A stretch of 64,000 nt of DNA from Actinophytocola algeriensis (GTDB lineage Bacteria; Actinomycetota; Actinomycetes; Mycobacteriales; Pseudonocardiaceae), in the NCBI RefSeq assembly GCF_014203735.1, contig NZ_JACHJQ010000002.1, positions 310,001 through 374,000 on the forward strand, given 5' to 3'. The notes beneath the pieces were generated by a model. The model did no database searches, was not told the DNA's origin, and was given only the letters and a program-made list of their open reading frames with translations. Below, piece after piece: positions 59,727 to 64,000 of the stretch. Position 1 is the stretch's first letter, and each line of letters opens with the position of its first letter. Position numbers and translations under genes: made by a program.

Positions 59727-62074
59727 CCCGCGTCGGCGAGCGAGGTCGTCCAGATGCTGCGCCCGTAGGTCGCGGCGTAGAGCGTGTCGCTGCCGTCGGG
59801 CAGGTCGATGTCGTTGACCGGCACCAGCGGCAGGTTCGCCCCCACCTTGATCCACGTCTTCCCGAGGTTGGTGGTGCGGAAGACGCCGACGTCGGTGGCG
59901 ATGAACAGCCAGTTCCGCTTCTCCGGGTGGCGGATGACGTCGTTGATCGGCGCCTGCGGGATGCGCTTGCCCGCGATGTCCTTCCAGGTGCTGCCACCGT
60001 CGGTGGTCATGACGAGGTGCGGGTACGGGTCACCGGAACGCCAGCCGGAGAAGGTCGCCCACGCCACCTTCGCGTTGTCGGGATCGACGGTGATGCGGGT
60101 GACCCAGCGGCCGGGGAAGACCGGGCTCTCCAGCTTCTCCCAGGTCACCTCCTCGGGCGCGGCCATCGCGTTGCGGCTGACCCACACCAGGCCGCTGTCG
60201 GTGCCCGCGTACACCAGGTCCGGGTCGGCCGGGCTGGTGCCGATCGCCGTGACGGTCCCGAAACCGGGTGCGCGGGGCTCGGTGCCCTCGGTGAGGTCCG
60301 GGCTGATCCGCTGCCACACGCGCTGACCGGGATCGGTGTTGATCCGGTTCACGAACTCGCTGCCACCGAACATGATCCGCGGGTCGGCCGCGAACTCGAG
60401 CGGCGCCACCCAGTTCTTGCGCGCACCGGGGATCGTCATCGAGAAGCCCGCGCCGTCGACGAAGCCGCGGCAGCCACCGTTCTGCGAGCAGCCGTAGTAC
60501 TTGCGGTCGTTCGTCGGGTCGATGCGGTTCATCATCCCGTCGCCGCCGACGAAGCCGAACCAGTCGCCGTTGACCGTGTTGTCATTCGCCCACGACTTCA
60601 GCGAGCCGTTGTCCTGGGAGCCCGCGTTGACCCGCGCACCGTCCTGGACCGACACGTCCATGGCGTAGAACTGCGTCACGGCGAGGTGCGGTGTCTTGGC
60701 CCACAGCCCCCGCGCGGCGCCGTTCTGGTTCGACCAGTAGAAGCCGCCGTCGTTGCCCAGGTACACCTTGCCCGGCGTGAAGGGGTCCCACTCGAGGCCG
60801 TGCTGGTCGGCGTGCGGGGTCTGCGAGGTGACCCACGTGAGGCCGCCGTCGCGGCTCTCCGCGAGGCTGACGCCCGCGGCGAACACGTGCATCGGGTCCA
60901 CCGGGTCGACGTACACGCGGCCGAACCACCAGGCGAACCCGCCGCTGATGCTCTGCAGGGTGCCGCCGCTGGTGGGGCCGACCGGGGTCCAGGTGGCGCC
61001 CGCGTCGGTGCTCGTGAAGAACCCGTTGAAGTTGCCGCCCGCGGTGCTGGAGATGAGGTAGGCGCGGTTGGGGTCGCTGTCGCTGAAGTCGACGCCCATG
61101 CGGCCGACGTAGGTCGCCGTGACCGGCTGCCCCTCGATGTCGACGCTCTGCGGGAGCGGCGCCATGTGGATGTTCGCCCACGTGCGGCCGCCGTCGGTGG
61201 AGCGGTACAGGTACGAGTTCTTGCCGTAGATGCGTGACTTCTCGTCCCGGATCTTGTCCCACGTGGTGGCGAGCATGATGTCCGGGTTGTTCTTGTTGAT
61301 GGTCACGTCGATCGCGCCGGTGGCGGTGCTGCCCGGGACGAGGACGCGGGTCCAGGTGTCGCCGCCGTTCTCGGTCATGAACAGGCCGCGGGTCGGCTCG
61401 GTGTCGTGCAGCGCGCCCATGACGGCGACGAACACCCGGTCGTCGTCACGCGGGTCGATCACGACCTGGCCGATGGTGTCGCCGGTGACCAGACCCATGT
61501 TGGTCCACGTCGCGCCATCATCGGAAGACTTGTAGACGCCCCTGCCGTAGTAGGCGGAGCCGCCACCGTGGTCGGGCTCGCCGGTGCCTGCCCAGACCAC
61601 GCCCCGCGAGTCCACCGCGACCGCGCCCATCGACTGGGGCAGCTGGTCGTCCCAAGCGGACTCGAACGTGGCGCCGGCGTCATCGCTGCGCCAGAGCCCA
61701 CCGGTGCCGGTGGCGATGTAGACGACGTTCCTGGTCGTCGGGTCGGCGGCGACGTCGCGGATGCGGCCGCCGATGTTGCTCGGGCCCAGTTCGGCCCACA
61801 CCTGGTCGGTGCTCGGCGAGCCCATGGCCGCCGTGCCCATCTGGTCGGACTGCGCGATCGCCTCGGCGACGGCGGCGTCCGGGATGGAGCCGTCCGGGTT
61901 GGCGCGCTGGAGGTACATCCACTCCTCGGCACCCAACGGGTTGGCGGTCGCCTGCCCCGCGGGTGTCGCCGCGGCGTCGCGCTCCGGTTCGGTGCCGGAA
62001 GCGGCACTGGCGCCCAGGAGGACCACGAGTGTCGCGGCCACAACGGGGACAGGTCTCTTTTTGCGCATTGCCAC
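59723..62074 (-). CDS. Secreted Asp-box (sortilin/GH74-like) propeller protein
   Basis: A 783-residue exported double-propeller-like protein. After a signal peptide (MRKKRPVPVVAATLVVLLGA) come at least eight Asp-boxes of the form S-x-D-x-G-x-T-W, e.g. SSDDGATW, STDGGRTW, STDAGATW, SRDGGLTW and TTDGGSTW. This architecture occurs in GH74 xyloglucanases, sialidase-like and VPS10-like proteins. I see no clear catalytic Asp pair, so function stays open. GGGAGG precedes GTG 62074. Its stop overlaps the permease start, so it is first in a five-gene ABC operon and probably captures or cleaves the imported glycan. Confidence 0.88.
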   Translation of the reverse strand: MAMRKKRPVPVVAATLVVLLGASAASGTEPERDAAATPAGQATANPLGAEEWMYLQRANPDGSIPDAAVAEAIAQSDQMGTAAMGSPSTDQVWAELGPSNIGGRIRDVAADPTTRNVVYIATGTGGLWRSDDAGATFESAWDDQLPQSMGAVAVDSRGVVWAGTGEPDHGGGSAYYGRGVYKSSDDGATWTNMGLVTGDTIGQVVIDPRDDDRVFVAVMGALHDTEPTRGLFMTENGGDTWTRVLVPGSTATGAIDVTINKNNPDIMLATTWDKIRDEKSRIYGKNSYLYRSTDGGRTWANIHMAPLPQSVDIEGQPVTATYVGRMGVDFSDSDPNRAYLISSTAGGNFNGFFTSTDAGATWTPVGPTSGGTLQSISGGFAWWFGRVYVDPVDPMHVFAAGVSLAESRDGGLTWVTSQTPHADQHGLEWDPFTPGKVYLGNDGGFYWSNQNGAARGLWAKTPHLAVTQFYAMDVSVQDGARVNAGSQDNGSLKSWANDNTVNGDWFGFVGGDGMMNRIDPTNDRKYYGCSQNGGCRGFVDGAGFSMTIPGARKNWVAPLEFAADPRIMFGGSEFVNRINTDPGQRVWQRISPDLTEGTEPRAPGFGTVTAIGTSPADPDLVYAGTDSGLVWVSRNAMAAPEEVTWEKLESPVFPGRWVTRITVDPDNAKVAWATFSGWRSGDPYPHLVMTTDGGSTWKDIAGKRIPQAPINDVIRHPEKRNWLFIATDVGVFRTTNLGKTWIKVGANLPLVPVNDIDLPDGSDTLYAATYGRSIWTTSLADAG

Positions 62075-62196
62075 GCGTTTCCTCCCGGTTCGGGTGAGCC
62101 GTGCCCCGGGTCACGGTAACACTGCGGAAGTCCGATTCGTCTGCCTCCGAACGGCCGCTGTTTTCCCTGTTTCCCAGTCCTGCCTAGAGTTGCGCC

Positions 62197-62652
62197 ATGA
62201 TCGGACGTGGGCTCGCACTGTCCGTGGTGGCGGCGTCGCTGCTCGTCACGGTGGGTTGCTCGGGCGGGGGCGACGCCGCGGCGTGCCCGGAACCGGCTGC
62301 CGCACCCGCGGCCGAGACCGAGCTCATGCCCGAGGGGCTGTCGTTCGAGCGGATCGGCACGGTCACGCACGTCGTGAGCACGGACGGCCACATCACCGTC
62401 CAGGCCGTCACGGCGAAGCCACTCGACGAGGTCACGGTGCTGATCCAGGACGCGGTGACGGCCGCGGGCTACCGTCCTGCTGGGATGGACAACGAGGGCT
62501 TCGAGGCCGAGGTCTTCTTCACCGCGGGGACGTACGCCGCGGGGCAGGCACTCGTCCGGCGCGGCGACTGCGAAGGCCAGTGGACCATCGACCTCGTCCT
62601 CGTCGACCCGAGCATGGTGCCCACGACGACTGGCCCCGCCCAGCCCAGCTAA
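62197..62652 (+). CDS. Small lipoprotein
   Basis: A 151-residue protein with signal MIGRGLALSVVAASLLV and lipobox VGC at residues 19-21. A small alpha/beta domain follows (FERIGTVTHVVSTDGHITVQAV, VLIQDAVTAAGYRP, EVFFTAG). No known family is evident to me. TAGAGT (62185-62190) ends six bases before the ATG, indicating leaderless transcription. The last four bases overlap the convergent MocR gene. Confidence 0.82.
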   Translation: MIGRGLALSVVAASLLVTVGCSGGGDAAACPEPAAAPAAETELMPEGLSFERIGTVTHVVSTDGHITVQAVTAKPLDEVTVLIQDAVTAAGYRPAGMDNEGFEAEVFFTAGTYAAGQALVRRGDCEGQWTIDLVLVDPSMVPTTTGPAQPS

Positions 62653-63986
62653 TCCACCGTGGTGTCTTCCGGGCGCTTGCCTGCGAGCTTCGCCAGGGTG
62701 TCCAACGTGGACGCGAGCACCTCGGGTGGCGGGGCGGACAGCGCCAGGCGGACCGCGTTGGGCGCCCGGCTCCGGCCCACCGCGAACGCCGCCGCCGGGG
62801 TGACCGCGATGCCGTGCCGTGCCGCGGCGGCGACGAACATCTCCGCGCGCCACGAGTCCGGCAGCTCCCACCAGCAGTGGAACGCGCCCGGGTCGGCGTG
62901 GACGGTGAAGCCCGCGAGCCGGTCGGCCACCAGGCGCTGGCGGGACGCCGCGTCGGCGCGTTTCGCGGTCGCGATGGTCTCCGCCGTGCCGTCGGCCGTG
63001 CACTGGGTGGCCGCGGCCAGCGCGAACCCCGTCGCCGCCCAGCCGCCCGAGCGGATCGCGCCCGCCACCGCGTCGGCGGTCGCCGGGGGCGGGACCAGGT
63101 AGCCCAGGCTCAGGCCCGGGGCGATCCGCTTCGACATGCTGTCCACCAGCGTCACGTGGTCCGGCGCGTACGCGGCCAGCGGGGGCAGTTCGTCGCGCAG
63201 GAAGGTGTAGATGCCGTCCTCGATCGCCGGGAGGTCACGTGCTGCCAGCACCGCCGCCAGCTCGGCGCGCCGCTCCGAGGGCATCGTGGTGCCCAGTGGG
63301 TTGTGCAGTGTCGGCTGGAGGTACACCGCGCGGACCTGCGCCTCCCGCACCCCCGACGGCAGCAGGCCGTGCTCGTCCAGCTCCAGCGGGACCAGGGTGA
63401 CGCCCAGCCTGGCGGCCACCGCCTTCACCACCGGGTACGTCATGGCCTCGACACCGAGCCTGCCGCCCACCGGCACCAGCGCGGCGATCGCGGCCGCGAT
63501 GGCCTGCCTTCCGTTGCCCGCGAACAGGATCCGGTCCGGCTCCGGTGCCCAGCCGGTGCGCGCCAGCAACCTCGCGGCCGCCGCGCGCGCGACCGGCGTG
63601 CCATCCACTGTGGACGGCCGCAGGGTGTCCGCCAGCACGTCCGGGCGCAGCAGCCGCGCCAGGCTCGCCGACAGCAGCTCCGCCTGGTCCGGCAGCACCG
63701 GGAAGTTCAGCTCCAGGTCGACCCGTGCCGTCGCCGGTTCGGCCAGTGCCGGTTCCGGGCCGGGGGCCGCCGCGCGCACGAACGTGCCCCGGCCCACCTC
63801 CCCCACCGCGAGGCCGCGGCGAACCAGCTCGCCGTACACGCGGGCGGCCGTCGACGCGGCGATGCCGTGGTGGCGCGCGAACCTGCGCTGCGGCGGGAGC
63901 TGCTCCCCCGCACGCAGCCGGCCCGCGGCGATGTCGTCGGCGACCTGGTCGGCGATCAGGCGGTAGTCGTCCACACTTCCCCACAT
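62649..63986 (-). CDS. MocR-family (GntR-aminotransferase fusion) regulator
   Basis: A 445-residue regulator. The GntR winged helix (residues 1-72: YRLIADQVADDIAAGRLRAG, PPQRRFARHHGIAASTAARVY) is joined to a class I aminotransferase-like domain (about 100-440). The PLP lysine is in DSMSKRIAPGLSLGY and the cofactor Asp/Tyr sites in IEDGIYTFLRDE and QPTLHNPLGT. MocR proteins sense PLP or amino compounds and usually act on a divergent gene, here off the right edge of the window. The start is 14 bases from the window end. Confidence 0.92.
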   Translation of the reverse strand: MWGSVDDYRLIADQVADDIAAGRLRAGEQLPPQRRFARHHGIAASTAARVYGELVRRGLAVGEVGRGTFVRAAAPGPEPALAEPATARVDLELNFPVLPDQAELLSASLARLLRPDVLADTLRPSTVDGTPVARAAAARLLARTGWAPEPDRILFAGNGRQAIAAAIAALVPVGGRLGVEAMTYPVVKAVAARLGVTLVPLELDEHGLLPSGVREAQVRAVYLQPTLHNPLGTTMPSERRAELAAVLAARDLPAIEDGIYTFLRDELPPLAAYAPDHVTLVDSMSKRIAPGLSLGYLVPPPATADAVAGAIRSGGWAATGFALAAATQCTADGTAETIATAKRADAASRQRLVADRLAGFTVHADPGAFHCWWELPDSWRAEMFVAAAARHGIAVTPAAAFAVGRSRAPNAVRLALSAPPPEVLASTLDTLAKLAGKRPEDTTVD

Positions 63987-64000
63987 TGCACCGAGAGCAT

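Noticed and set aside
1-64000. Prophage, insertion sequence, integrative element, CRISPR-Cas, tRNA or biosynthetic cluster
   Set aside because: No transposase, integrase, phage structural, Cas, NRPS or PKS motifs, terminal inverted repeats or tRNA-like T-loops were seen.

Overview
The window is GC-rich (about 70%), with strong third-position GC, many GTG starts, 4-base start/stop overlaps, Tat signals with RR motifs, lipoboxes and many -10 hexamers lying six bases before a start codon (leaderless mRNAs). Together with a DUF574-type methyltransferase, a stand-alone LigD polymerase and ABC importers lacking their own ATPase, this points to a soil actinomycete, most likely Pseudonocardiaceae (Lentzea/Saccharothrix-like; an inference, not a search result). 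I see no tRNA, rRNA, prophage, insertion sequence, CRISPR array or antibiotic cluster.

Layout. 0-5.6 kb: a MoxR/DUF58/Fn3 envelope operon, a secreted phytase, an S4 RNA-binding protein and msrA. 6-10.6 kb: a YjbR-like protein with LigD polymerase (NHEJ) behind a DNA-damage-type promoter, an ABC exporter and a ferredoxin reductase. 10.6-18.9 kb: an organic-acid locus: tctABC uptake, a galactarate/talarate-type dehydratase, an AEC carrier, mqo and a broken FAD-linked D-hydroxyacid dehydrogenase. A 137-bp structured repeat lies in tandem before the AEC gene, with a third diverged copy at 58.74 kb. 19-20.2 kb: a membrane ACT-GNAT fusion. 20.4-29 kb: a secreted 3-keto-sugar-type locus with two very large proteins, each carrying a sorbosone-dehydrogenase propeller (one fused to PA14, CBM6 and DUF1080, the other to ThuA, PKD and CBM6), plus a TIM-barrel isomerase. 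Its two flanks carry near-identical 25-bp palindromes.

29-31 kb: DinB-like, MerR and a MerR-controlled membrane protein. 31.4-43.7 kb: a second carbohydrate locus between two paralogous IclR regulators: ABC importer without ATPase, enolase-superfamily acid-sugar dehydratase, DHDPS-family lyase, SDR, duplicated sensor kinase, GH16 hydrolase and a BNR propeller. 43.9-51 kb: a broken class A PBP, a DUF574 methyltransferase, MFS/HxlR and PNPOx/AraC divergent pairs. 51-64 kb: a TolB-propeller/amidohydrolase, an FUSC exporter, a five-gene translationally coupled operon (Asp-box propeller plus complete ABC importer), a lipoprotein and a MocR regulator.

Three genes (17.5, 20.4 and 43.9 kb) are each broken by exactly one missing G/C base while both halves stay well conserved, so either recent decay or assembly error is possible. 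The most distinctive novel signals are the covarying repeat, the shared operator pair, tandem PafBC/RecA-NDp-type promoters in front of an SDR gene, and an interlocked pair of divergent leaderless promoters.
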